This document shows, one piece after another, positions 1-6,838 of a stretch of DNA of 14,464 bases. The DNA is from Ga0077553 sp038215275 (GTDB lineage Bacteria; Acidobacteriota; Terriglobia; Bryobacterales; Bryobacteraceae). Position numbers and translations under genes: made by a program. Location of the stretch: positions 1 to 14,464 of the forward strand of contig JBBQRA010000155.1 in assembly GCA_038215275.1 (NCBI GenBank), written 5' to 3'. Position 1 is the first letter of the stretch; the number at the start of each line of letters is the position of its first letter. The notes under the pieces were generated by a model. The model was given only the letters and a program-made list of their open reading frames with translations. It made no database searches and had not been told where the DNA came from.

Positions 1-2007
1 GTTCTCCGCCGAATCACCTACAACCTCACCGGCCTCCCCCCCTCTCCCGCCGACCTCGCCGCCTTTGAAGCCGACAACTCGCCCCAAGCCTTCGCCAAAG
101 TCGTCGACCGCCTCCTCGCTTCCCCCCACTACGGCGAACGCTGGGCCCGCCACTGGCTCGACCTCGCCCGCTACGCCGACGGACAACTCGGCGCCAGCAA
201 CGACACCCCCTACGCCAACGCCTACCGCTATCGCGACTGGGTCATTCAAGCCCTCAACGCCGACCGCCCCTACAACGAATTCGTCCAAGCCCAAATCGCT
301 GCCGACACCCCCGCCGACCTCCCTGCTCTCGGCTTCCAAGCCCTCGGCCACGGCGCAAACGACCAACTCGACGTGACGACGCGAACCTTCCTCGGCCTCA
401 CTGTCGCCTGCGCCCAGTGCCACGATCATAAGTACGATCCCATCCCCACCAAGGACTACTACTCCCTCCTCGGCGTCTTCAAAAGCAGCAAGGTCCACGA
501 ATCGCCCCTCGCCGATGAAGCCACCGTCAAGGCCTACCAGGATCACAAGAAGCGCATCGATGACGCCAAATTCGCTCTCGAACGCTTCGTCCAACTCCAG
601 GCCGCGGACCTAGCCGAACTGCTCGCCCGCCAAACCTCGAAGTACCTCACAGCTAAGACCGACGAAGGCCTCGACCCCGAAGTCTTCCGACGTTGGCAGG
701 CCTATTTGAAAGGTCCCGCCAAGGATCACCCGTTCCTCGAAAACACGACGCCCGAAAAGTTCCAAGCTCTCGTTAACCGCATCTTCGCCGACCGCCGCGG
801 CATGGAAGAGCGAAACTTCGTCAAACTCGGCGGTACCAAGGGCCTCCGCGACGAATCCACCCGCCAATGGACCAACCTCGAATCGCTGCCCATTCTCGAA
901 TACTACCTCTGGCGTGACCTCGCCTCCGACCCTTATAGCAAGGACTTCTTCTCCTTCGCCGGTGGCATTTATTACTTCGGCGAAAAGGATATCGACCGTT
1001 GGCTCTCGCCCCTCTGGAAAGCCGAGCACGGCCGCCTCCGCCGCGAATTGAAAGACCTCCGGGACACTCTCCCCAAGCAGTACCCGTTCCTCCACACGCT
1101 CAAGGACGTCGACAAGCCCGCCAACGCGAAAGTAGCCATCCGCGGCGACGACCAGAACCTCGGCGAAGAAGTCCCGCGCCATTTCCTCACGGCACTCTGC
1201 GAAAACGAACCTAGCCCGTTCACTAAAGGCAGCGGTCGTGCCGAACTGGCCGAGGCAATCATTCGCCACCCCCTCTCCGCCCGCGTCATCGTCAACCGCG
1301 TCTGGCAGGGCCATTTTGGCGCCGGCATCGTCGCCAGCGCCTCCAACTTCGGCCAACTCGGCGAACGCCCTACCCACCCCGCTCTCCTCGACGCCCTCGC
1401 CGCCGAGTTCGTCGCCGACGGCTGGTCCCTCAAACGGCTCCATCGACGCATCGTCCTCACCGACGCCTACGCGATGAGTTCCGCCTACTCCGCCGCCAAC
1501 GCGCAGATCGATCCCGAAAATAAACTCCTCTGGCGCACCAACCTCAAGCCCCGCCTCGATGCCGAGTCGCTCCGCGACAGCCTCCTTGCCGTCGCCGGCC
1601 ATCTCGACCGGACCCCCGGCGGCCCCGCCCAGCCCCTCGGCGACGATTTCCATCGCCGCACCCTCTATGGCTACGTCGGCCGCACCAAGCCAGACCCTAG
1701 CCTCGCCCTCTTCGACTTCCCCAACCCCAACAACCCCGCCGAAAAGCGCACCGTCACCCTCGGGCCCATGCAGCGCCTGTACTTCTTAAACAACTCGTTC
1801 GTCGCCCGCCAAGCCGAAGCCTTCACGCAACGCCTCACCGGCGACGACCGCGCCAAGATCCACCAAGCCTATGGATCGCTCTACCTCCGCGCCCCGCGCG
1901 AAGACGAAGTCAACATGGGCCTCACCTTCCTGCAGCAAAGCGGCGGCGCCTGGCCGCAGTACGCGCAGGTGTTGATGACCGCAACCGAATTCACGGCGGT
2001 GAACTGA
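1..2007 (+). CDS. DUF1549/DUF1553 (planctomycete-type PSD1) protein, 5' truncated
   Basis: The reading frame is open from the first base, so the gene starts upstream of the window; 668 residues are visible. The N-terminal part matches DUF1549: a 'LTGLPP' segment, then 'YGERWARHWLDLARYAD', then CAQCHDHKYDPIP at visible residues 137-149. The C-terminal part matches DUF1553: 'ARVIVNRVWQGHFG', 'THPALLDALAAEFV', 'GWSLKRLHR' and 'YFLNNSFVARQAEAF'. In this family an N-terminal cytochrome-like or sensor domain often comes first and would lie outside the window. The CxxCH sequence resembles a haem site, but it is a conserved part of DUF1549 and haem binding is not established. The function is unknown; the family is usually exported and found next to DUF1501 genes, as here. 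Codons are extremely C-ending (CTC, GCC, CCC). The stop TGA lies 2 bp before the next start, so the two genes are probably co-translated. Confidence 0.95.
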   Translation, partial: VLRRITYNLTGLPPSPADLAAFEADNSPQAFAKVVDRLLASPHYGERWARHWLDLARYADGQLGASNDTPYANAYRYRDWVIQALNADRPYNEFVQAQIAADTPADLPALGFQALGHGANDQLDVTTRTFLGLTVACAQCHDHKYDPIPTKDYYSLLGVFKSSKVHESPLADEATVKAYQDHKKRIDDAKFALERFVQLQAADLAELLARQTSKYLTAKTDEGLDPEVFRRWQAYLKGPAKDHPFLENTTPEKFQALVNRIFADRRGMEERNFVKLGGTKGLRDESTRQWTNLESLPILEYYLWRDLASDPYSKDFFSFAGGIYYFGEKDIDRWLSPLWKAEHGRLRRELKDLRDTLPKQYPFLHTLKDVDKPANAKVAIRGDDQNLGEEVPRHFLTALCENEPSPFTKGSGRAELAEAIIRHPLSARVIVNRVWQGHFGAGIVASASNFGQLGERPTHPALLDALAAEFVADGWSLKRLHRRIVLTDAYAMSSAYSAANAQIDPENKLLWRTNLKPRLDAESLRDSLLAVAGHLDRTPGGPAQPLGDDFHRRTLYGYVGRTKPDPSLALFDFPNPNNPAEKRTVTLGPMQRLYFLNNSFVARQAEAFTQRLTGDDRAKIHQAYGSLYLRAPREDEVNMGLTFLQQSGGAWPQYAQVLMTATEFTAVN

Positions 2008-2009
2008 CC

Positions 2010-3353
2010 ATGCTTCGCAGAGATATCTTGAAAGGAATCGGCGGCAGCCTCGGCATGTTGGGCATGGCCCACGCCGCCGCGCCCGGCCCCCACTTCGCTC
2101 CCAAAGCCAAGCGTGTCATCTTCCTCTTCCTCAACGGTGGCATGTCCCACGTCGACACCTTCGACCCCAAGCCCGTCCTCGACAAACGCGACGGCGAACC
2201 CATGCCCGGCCCCGCGCTGAAGACGGACCGCGCCGCCGGCAACCTGATGAAGTCCCCCTTCCGCTTCGCCCGCCATGGCCAGAGCGGACTCGAAATCAGC
2301 GAAATCTTCCCGCAACTGGCCAAGCGCGCCGACGACCTCTGCGTCATCCGCTCCATGCACTCCGACAACGGCAACCATGGCCCGTCGCTGCTCATGATGA
2401 ACTGCGGCCACAACCTCCCCGGCCGCCCCTCCATGGGCTCCTGGCTCACCTACGGCCTCGGTACCGACAATCGCAATCTCCCCGGCTTCGTAGTTCTCTG
2501 CCCCGGCTATCCCGTCCTCGGCCCGCAACTCTGGGACTCCGCCTTCCTCCCCGCCACCTACCAGGGCACTCACCTGCTCACCAAGGAAAGCGGCCCCGAG
2601 AAAATCCTCCAGAACATCCGCAACGCCAAGCTCTCCCTCGGGGAACAGGAGCGCCAACTCGCCCTCCTCGACCGCCTCAACGCCGGCTACCTCCAGCAAC
2701 TCGGCCACGAACCGCAGATGGAAGCCAGCATCGCGTCGATGGAAGTCGCCTTCCGCATGCAAACCGAAGCGCCGGAAATCTTCAACATCACCAACGAACC
2801 CGAAAAAGTCCGCAGCCGCTACGGCGACCACGAGTTCGGCCGCGGCTGCCTCATGGCCCTCCGCCTCGCCGAGAAGGGCGTCCGCATGGTGCAGGTCTAC
2901 TTCGGCAACTTCCAGCCGTGGGATAGCCACGACGATATTCGCGTCCACTCCAAACTCGCCCAAGCCGCTGACGGCCCCATCGCCGCGCTCCTCGAAGACC
3001 TGAAGCAACGGGGCATGTTCGACGATACTCTAGTCGTCATCGGCAGCGAATTCGGCCGCACGCCGATGATTCAAAACAGCGGCCTCGAACGCGTCGGCAA
3101 CGGCCGCGACCACAACGTCCACGGCTTCACCACGGTCCTCGCCGGCGGCGGAGTGAAAGGCGGCATGGCCTACGGCTCCACTGATGAGTTCGGCTATAAG
3201 GCCGTCGAGAACAAGGTGCACGTCCACGACCTCCAAGCCACCATCCTGCATCTGATGGGCCTCGACCATACCCGCCTCACCTATCGCTACAGCGGGCGGG
3301 ATTACCGGCTCACCGACGTGGCCGGCCACGTCGTCAAGCCGGTAATCGCCTAG
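2010..3353 (+). CDS. DUF1501 family protein with Tat signal
   Basis: A 447-residue protein that begins with a twin-arginine signal: RRDILK at residues 3-8, a hydrophobic stretch, and a likely cleavage site near AHAAA at 20-24. This predicts export in folded form. The family signature is clear: 'FLNGGMSHVDTFDPKP' at about residues 40-55, 'GSEFGRTPMI', and 'HNVHGFTTVLAGGGVKGG' near the C-terminus. DUF1501 belongs to the sulfatase/alkaline-phosphatase-like fold group, but no substrate is known. It starts 2 bp after the DUF1549/DUF1553 stop, so translational coupling is likely; GGTGA just before the stop may serve as a weak ribosome binding site. The two families are almost always neighbours and probably act together outside the cytoplasm, which is an inference. 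The gene ends 1 bp from the end of the convergent beta-helix gene. Confidence 0.95.
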   Translation: MLRRDILKGIGGSLGMLGMAHAAAPGPHFAPKAKRVIFLFLNGGMSHVDTFDPKPVLDKRDGEPMPGPALKTDRAAGNLMKSPFRFARHGQSGLEISEIFPQLAKRADDLCVIRSMHSDNGNHGPSLLMMNCGHNLPGRPSMGSWLTYGLGTDNRNLPGFVVLCPGYPVLGPQLWDSAFLPATYQGTHLLTKESGPEKILQNIRNAKLSLGEQERQLALLDRLNAGYLQQLGHEPQMEASIASMEVAFRMQTEAPEIFNITNEPEKVRSRYGDHEFGRGCLMALRLAEKGVRMVQVYFGNFQPWDSHDDIRVHSKLAQAADGPIAALLEDLKQRGMFDDTLVVIGSEFGRTPMIQNSGLERVGNGRDHNVHGFTTVLAGGGVKGGMAYGSTDEFGYKAVENKVHVHDLQATILHLMGLDHTRLTYRYSGRDYRLTDVAGHVVKPVIA

Positions 3354-3354
3354 G

Positions 3355-5316
3355 TTAACGGTAGAACGGCTGCCAAGTCAGCCAACGCGGCCCGTAGTGC
3401 ATCGGCGGCGCGCCCACTTCGTGCGCGCCCAGGTCCGGCGCCTTGCCCACGAAGTTCTCGTTCACCGTCGGAATCACTACGCCCGCATCCACCGCCTTGC
3501 TGCCCGGCTTCAGTTTGAAGTTGATGTCCATCGCGTGATACACCGCGAAGCGCTTGGCCGGATCCGGAGGAGTCATCTTCTCAAAGATGTCGTAGTCCAC
3601 TTCGATGCTATGCGCCTCCTGCCCCGAACCGGCCTTGTATTCGGCCAGCGTGCTGAAGGTCTTCCAGTCGCCCGGCTTCGCCTCGTAGACCCCCTGCCCC
3701 GGTGGCGGCGCGAACCACGAATACTGGCTCGTCACGCCCTTGTTCGGCCGGTAGCCGTTGTAGTCCGAAGTGTTCGTCGAGACAGAATTCGCCAGCCGCA
3801 GAATCCCCCGGTCGGGCGTATCGCGCCCCAGGTAGAGGTTATTCCGGAAATGCATATTCGCCGACGGATCGCCAATCAGGTTCTCGCCGATGATCGTGTT
3901 GTGATAGACAAACAGCCCCGCCGGCTTGGCCGAAAACTTAAACGCGACGCCGCTCGGCGTATGGTACAACGTATTCCGAATGAAGTAGACCGGCCCGCCG
4001 AACACCGGCTGTGAACTATAGCCACCCTGCGCCGAGTTGGTGCCGCGGTTGTTAAACACGCGCACGTTGTGGACGCCCCCGTCGGTCTCGACGTAGTCGT
4101 CGTTGAGCATGTGCATGTCGTTGTTGTAGATGTCGATCGCCGAAGCCCGCATGTCCGGGTCCGTCGGCGGCGTGCCGTAAGTCGAAATGCCGATCGCGTC
4201 ATGGAAGTAGGCGATCGCGTTGTGCGCAATCACGTGCCCCTGGCCATAGACCTTAATCGCGTAGTAGCTCACCATGCGATGCGACTTGAACGGCGGCTCC
4301 GCCCACTGGTTGCCTCCCGGCTCGCGCTGGCGGCCGCCCCAGCCAATCAGGCGGAACCGGTCGTCGCGGCCTATAAACAAGTTGTCCGCGATATAGAAAT
4401 CATTGGAGCCGGCCCACTCGGTCCACACGCCAAAGCCGATGTTCTCGAACCGGCAGTTCTTCACGGTCAACCCGACCGCGCCGATCACTTCCTTCTGTCC
4501 AGCAAAGATCGCGACGTCGGTATTGCGGAACGTCAATCCCTCGAAGATGTGATGATGCGACGCCATCACGTCAAACAGCCGGTGGTTGTTGTCGCCGTCA
4601 AGGATCACCTCGCCGTCGCCAGCCGCCTTGATGGTGATCGGCTTCTCCGCCGTCCCCTTCAACGTTAATGACATCGACCCGTCGAACGGCGTCATCATCG
4701 GGTCCACGTAGTCGAGCCGCTCCGGGCGGTATAGCCCGCTGTGCAGCAGCAGCGTATCGCCGGGCTGCGCGCGCCGCTCCCACACCACAGACCAGTCGCC
4801 CAGCCCCGCTCCGTAGTAAGCCTGCAGGATGCCGGTAAAGGCCGGCTGCTGCCGCGGGCCGTAATAGTCCGGCGGATAAACGTGCAGCGTGCGGCCGCCC
4901 GTGTACGCCTTCGGCTCCGTGCGCGTCCGCACCTTGACGACCTGCGTCGTCTGTCCGCTCGCGCCATCCGGATCGGACATGACGAAGCGGCATTCATATT
5001 CAGTGCCCGGCGTCAGGTTCAGAATGCTGCCCGCGAATCCGTGGGGCACCGTATAATCCAGGTTCTCCTTCCGGCGATAGACATTCTCGCCGCCGACGCG
5101 CGCCAGCGGCATGCCCTTCTTCCAGTTCGCCTCGCCAACGGGCCGGTACTCTACGCTGACGGTAGCGTTCCGGTTGGCGTCGCCGGTGATGGGCCACTCA
5201 AAACCCAGGTTCAGCAACGTCGGATGTTCAACGTGAAACTTTCCGGCCTGCGTGGCATTTTGGGCCAAAGCGCAAGCGGCGGCAAGGAGAAGAAGGGTTA
5301 GGTAACGAGTGCCCAT
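3355..5316 (-). CDS. Secreted FnIII-like / right-handed parallel beta-helix protein
   Basis: A 653-residue protein with a Sec signal peptide (hydrophobic LTLLLLAAACALA at residues 6-18, cleavage near 18/19). Residues about 27-132 look like a fibronectin type III-like domain, ending in 'LTPGTEYECRFVMSDPDG'. The beta-helix entry follows at about 185-242 ('PGDTLLLHSGLYRPE', then 'GTAEKPITIKAAGDGEVILDGD'). Asn-rich PbH1-type rungs run from about 250 to 540 with the usual 'N.R.FNN', 'YHNTIIG' and 'FRNNLYLG' patterns. The C-terminal 'PGSKAVDAG...APDLGAHE' is typical of these proteins. Members include polysaccharide lyases and other glycan-active enzymes; no catalytic residues can be assigned here, so polysaccharide binding or cleavage is only a likely role. 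The start is supported by the signal peptide and by a close upstream promoter. No Shine-Dalgarno sequence is visible. Confidence 0.9.
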   Translation of the reverse strand: MGTRYLTLLLLAAACALAQNATQAGKFHVEHPTLLNLGFEWPITGDANRNATVSVEYRPVGEANWKKGMPLARVGGENVYRRKENLDYTVPHGFAGSILNLTPGTEYECRFVMSDPDGASGQTTQVVKVRTRTEPKAYTGGRTLHVYPPDYYGPRQQPAFTGILQAYYGAGLGDWSVVWERRAQPGDTLLLHSGLYRPERLDYVDPMMTPFDGSMSLTLKGTAEKPITIKAAGDGEVILDGDNNHRLFDVMASHHHIFEGLTFRNTDVAIFAGQKEVIGAVGLTVKNCRFENIGFGVWTEWAGSNDFYIADNLFIGRDDRFRLIGWGGRQREPGGNQWAEPPFKSHRMVSYYAIKVYGQGHVIAHNAIAYFHDAIGISTYGTPPTDPDMRASAIDIYNNDMHMLNDDYVETDGGVHNVRVFNNRGTNSAQGGYSSQPVFGGPVYFIRNTLYHTPSGVAFKFSAKPAGLFVYHNTIIGENLIGDPSANMHFRNNLYLGRDTPDRGILRLANSVSTNTSDYNGYRPNKGVTSQYSWFAPPPGQGVYEAKPGDWKTFSTLAEYKAGSGQEAHSIEVDYDIFEKMTPPDPAKRFAVYHAMDINFKLKPGSKAVDAGVVIPTVNENFVGKAPDLGAHEVGAPPMHYGPRWLTWQPFYR

Positions 5317-5326
5317 ACGTTGGGCG

Positions 5327-5354
5327 ATTATATCTGGTTACGAGGAGCAGTCAA
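5327..5354 (-). promoter_or_regulatory. Sigma70-like promoter of the beta-helix gene, near-leaderless
   Basis: On the minus strand, TTGACT (5354-5349, 5/6 match to the -35 consensus) is followed after 16 bp by a perfect TATAAT (5332-5327). Only 10 bp separate the -10 box from the ATG at 5316, so transcription would start within a few bases of the start codon. The -35 box lies inside the 3' end of the upstream dehydrogenase gene, whose stop is at 5338-5340. This predicts independent transcription of the beta-helix gene with almost no leader. Confidence 0.55.
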
Positions 5355-6360
5355 CCAGAATCTTCATCACGTCCGCGCCTTGCTCCATTTCGAGCAGCCC
5401 TTTCTGCACATCGTCGAGCGAGTAGATGTTAGTAATCAGCCGCCGAAAAGGCACTTCAGCCGCGGCCAGCAGGGCTATCGCCTCGTCGAAATCCACCGGC
5501 TCATAAACGCGCGTCCCGATCATCTCCTGCTCCTTCCAAAACATCTTATGGAGATCGACGGGCACCGGTTTCGGGAACACAGCGACGACGACGATCCGCG
5601 CCCGCACCCGGCCGAGCTTCGTCATCAGCTCTGCGCCCGGGGCCGAGCCAGAAACTTCAAACACAACATCCGCGCCATCATTGCCGGTCTCCGCAGCGAT
5701 ATAGGCCGGGACGTCCGCCGCGCAGGGATCGAGCACCTCGAGCCCCATCTCGCGCAGAAGCCGAATCCGGAAAGGGTTGATTTCGGTGACGATGACGCGA
5801 GCGCCATGCTGCCGCGCGACGAGGGCGACCAGCGCGCCGATGGGGCCGCCGCCGATGACGACCGCGAGTTCCCCTGGAACGACACGGCCAAGGCGGACGT
5901 CGTGGCAGGCGACGGCGATGGGCTCGATGAGCGCGGCGTCCGGTAACGACAGTTCATTCGGGAGTTGGTGGAGCGTGTGGGCGGGGATGGTCCAAAGGCC
6001 CTGCATCGCGCCGGGGGCATCGATCCCAATAAATTTGAGGCTTGGGCAGACGTGGGAGTGTCCGCGGCGGCAGGTGGGGCAGTTTCCGCAAGGGGCGAGG
6101 GGGCGTACGGTGACGCGGTCGCCGACCTCCCAATCGACGACATTTTCGCCGAGGGCGGTGATGGTGCCGGAGCTTTCGTGGCCGATCACTTGGGGGAGGG
6201 TGACTCGGTGGTCCATGTTGCCATGGAAGAGGTGGAGGTCGGTTCCGCAGATGCCGCAGTGCGAAACCTGGATTTGGACCTCGTCGGCGGAGGGGGTGAC
6301 AGGGACGCAGGGAGCGACCGAGATTCTTCTGTCACTTAAATATTGGGCAGCGCGAAACAT
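5338..6360 (-). CDS. Zinc-dependent medium-chain dehydrogenase (threonine/sorbitol dehydrogenase type)
   Basis: A 340-residue NAD(P)-dependent alcohol dehydrogenase of the MDR superfamily, cytoplasmic. The catalytic zinc site is intact: C38 (in GICGTDLH), H61-E62 (GHE) and E146. The structural zinc lobe has all four cysteines, C91, C94, C97 and C105. The Rossmann motif GGGPIG is at 170-175, and acidic E193 at the end of the second strand favours NAD over NADP. The substrate cannot be read from the sequence; a polyol, sugar or threonine-like secondary alcohol is typical of this branch. I start at 6360 because 'MFRAAQ' is where MDR homology begins. The in-frame ATG at 6399 would add 13 unconserved residues and run into the divergent gene. 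The gene lies 21 bp upstream of the beta-helix gene, so some co-transcription is possible. Length is normal for the family. Confidence 0.93.
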   Translation of the reverse strand: MFRAAQYLSDRRISVAPCVPVTPSADEVQIQVSHCGICGTDLHLFHGNMDHRVTLPQVIGHESSGTITALGENVVDWEVGDRVTVRPLAPCGNCPTCRRGHSHVCPSLKFIGIDAPGAMQGLWTIPAHTLHQLPNELSLPDAALIEPIAVACHDVRLGRVVPGELAVVIGGGPIGALVALVARQHGARVIVTEINPFRIRLLREMGLEVLDPCAADVPAYIAAETGNDGADVVFEVSGSAPGAELMTKLGRVRARIVVVAVFPKPVPVDLHKMFWKEQEMIGTRVYEPVDFDEAIALLAAAEVPFRRLITNIYSLDDVQKGLLEMEQGADVMKILVDCSS

Positions 6361-6366
6361 CGCCCT

Positions 6367-6395
6367 AGTATCCGTCGTCTTCGATGCATGGTCAA
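6367..6395 (-). promoter_or_regulatory. Candidate promoter of the dehydrogenase gene, leaderless
   Basis: On the minus strand, TTGACC (6395-6390, 5/6) is followed after 17 bp by GATACT (6372-6367, 4/6). Only 6 bp then separate the -10 box from the ATG at 6360, so +1 would fall at or next to the start codon. The -35 box overlaps the start codon of the divergent exported-protein gene at 6388, so the two genes could interfere with each other's expression. The box matches are moderate. Confidence 0.4.
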
Positions 6396-6747
6396 ACAAC
6401 TCCTTGTAGCGTTTACGCTCCTGGCCACCTCCTTGGTGGCTGCAGATGTGACAGGAAAGTGGTCAGCGCAAGTGCTTGGCCGCGGCGGGGAAACCCGGGA
6501 ACAGATTTTTAATCTCAAGGCCGACGGCGCTGCCTTGACGGGAACGGTAGAGGGAATGGGCGAGCCGGCCCCGATTGCGGACGGTAAGGTGGACGGAGAA
6601 AACGTTTCGTTCACGATGACCCGGGAGATGAACGGCAACCAGATGAAGTGGACCTACACCGGCACAGTGTCCGGCGACGAGATGAAACTTACTCGCGCTG
6701 GCGGCCGCGGGGAGCCTCGAGAGTTCACGGCCAAGCGAATGAAGTAA
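6388..6747 (+). CDS. Small exported lipocalin-like protein
   Basis: A 119-residue protein with a clear Sec signal peptide (MVKQLLVAFTLLATSLVAA, cleavage before DVTGKW). The mature part is a run of short beta strands: 'GKWSAQV', 'QIFNLKADGAALTGTVEG', 'PIADGKVDGENVSFTM', 'MKWTYTGTVSGDEMKL', and 'REFTAKR' at the end. This pattern is familiar from small periplasmic proteins frequent in Acidobacteria, with a calycin/lipocalin-like barrel the likely fold. No function is established. The start at 6388 is chosen because it puts the signal peptide at the N-terminus; the upstream in-frame ATG at 6343 would add a charged 15-residue extension. There is no good Shine-Dalgarno sequence. The gene diverges from the dehydrogenase gene with a 27 bp gap. 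Confidence 0.85.
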   Translation: MVKQLLVAFTLLATSLVAADVTGKWSAQVLGRGGETREQIFNLKADGAALTGTVEGMGEPAPIADGKVDGENVSFTMTREMNGNQMKWTYTGTVSGDEMKLTRAGGRGEPREFTAKRMK

Positions 6748-6758
6748 AAGGATCAAGA

Positions 6759-6788
6759 GCGCTGGTAGATTATGTTCTCTGCCAGCGC
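6759..6788 (+). terminator. Strong hairpin after the exported-protein gene (possible terminator)
   Basis: The arms 6759-6769 (GCGCTGGTAGA) and 6778-6788 (TCTGCCAGCGC) form an 11 bp stem with one G-U wobble and an 8-base loop. The hairpin begins 11 bp after the stop codon of the exported-protein gene and ends 50 bp before the next gene. No T-run follows on the + strand, so it is not a classical intrinsic terminator. It could be a non-canonical terminator or a 3'-end protecting structure, and it separates the housekeeping-like genes from the polysaccharide-like locus. Confidence 0.45.
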
Positions 6789-6838
6789 CGCCCATCCGAT
6801 GAACAATCTCGACGAGAAATGGTTTATCCTGATGGCTT

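Noticed and set aside
65..376. Open frame rich in Pro, Thr and Ser on the + strand
   Set aside because: It is an out-of-frame reading of the DUF1549 coding sequence, which is continuous in another frame from base 1.
137..430. CxxCH sequence as evidence of a c-type cytochrome
   Set aside because: The CAQCH sequence is a conserved element of DUF1549 itself; without the N-terminal part of the protein haem attachment cannot be claimed.
610..1653. Long open frame of 347 codons on the minus strand
   Set aside because: It lies antisense to the DUF1549/DUF1553 gene, whose family match is unmistakable. The strong C-ending codon bias removes stops on the opposite strand, and the product is a low-complexity Gly/Ala/Glu/Val sequence with no recognisable motif.
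1881..3008. Long open frame of 375 codons on the minus strand
   Set aside because: It is antisense to the DUF1501 gene and has the same low-complexity Gly/Ala/Val/Glu composition, explained by codon bias.
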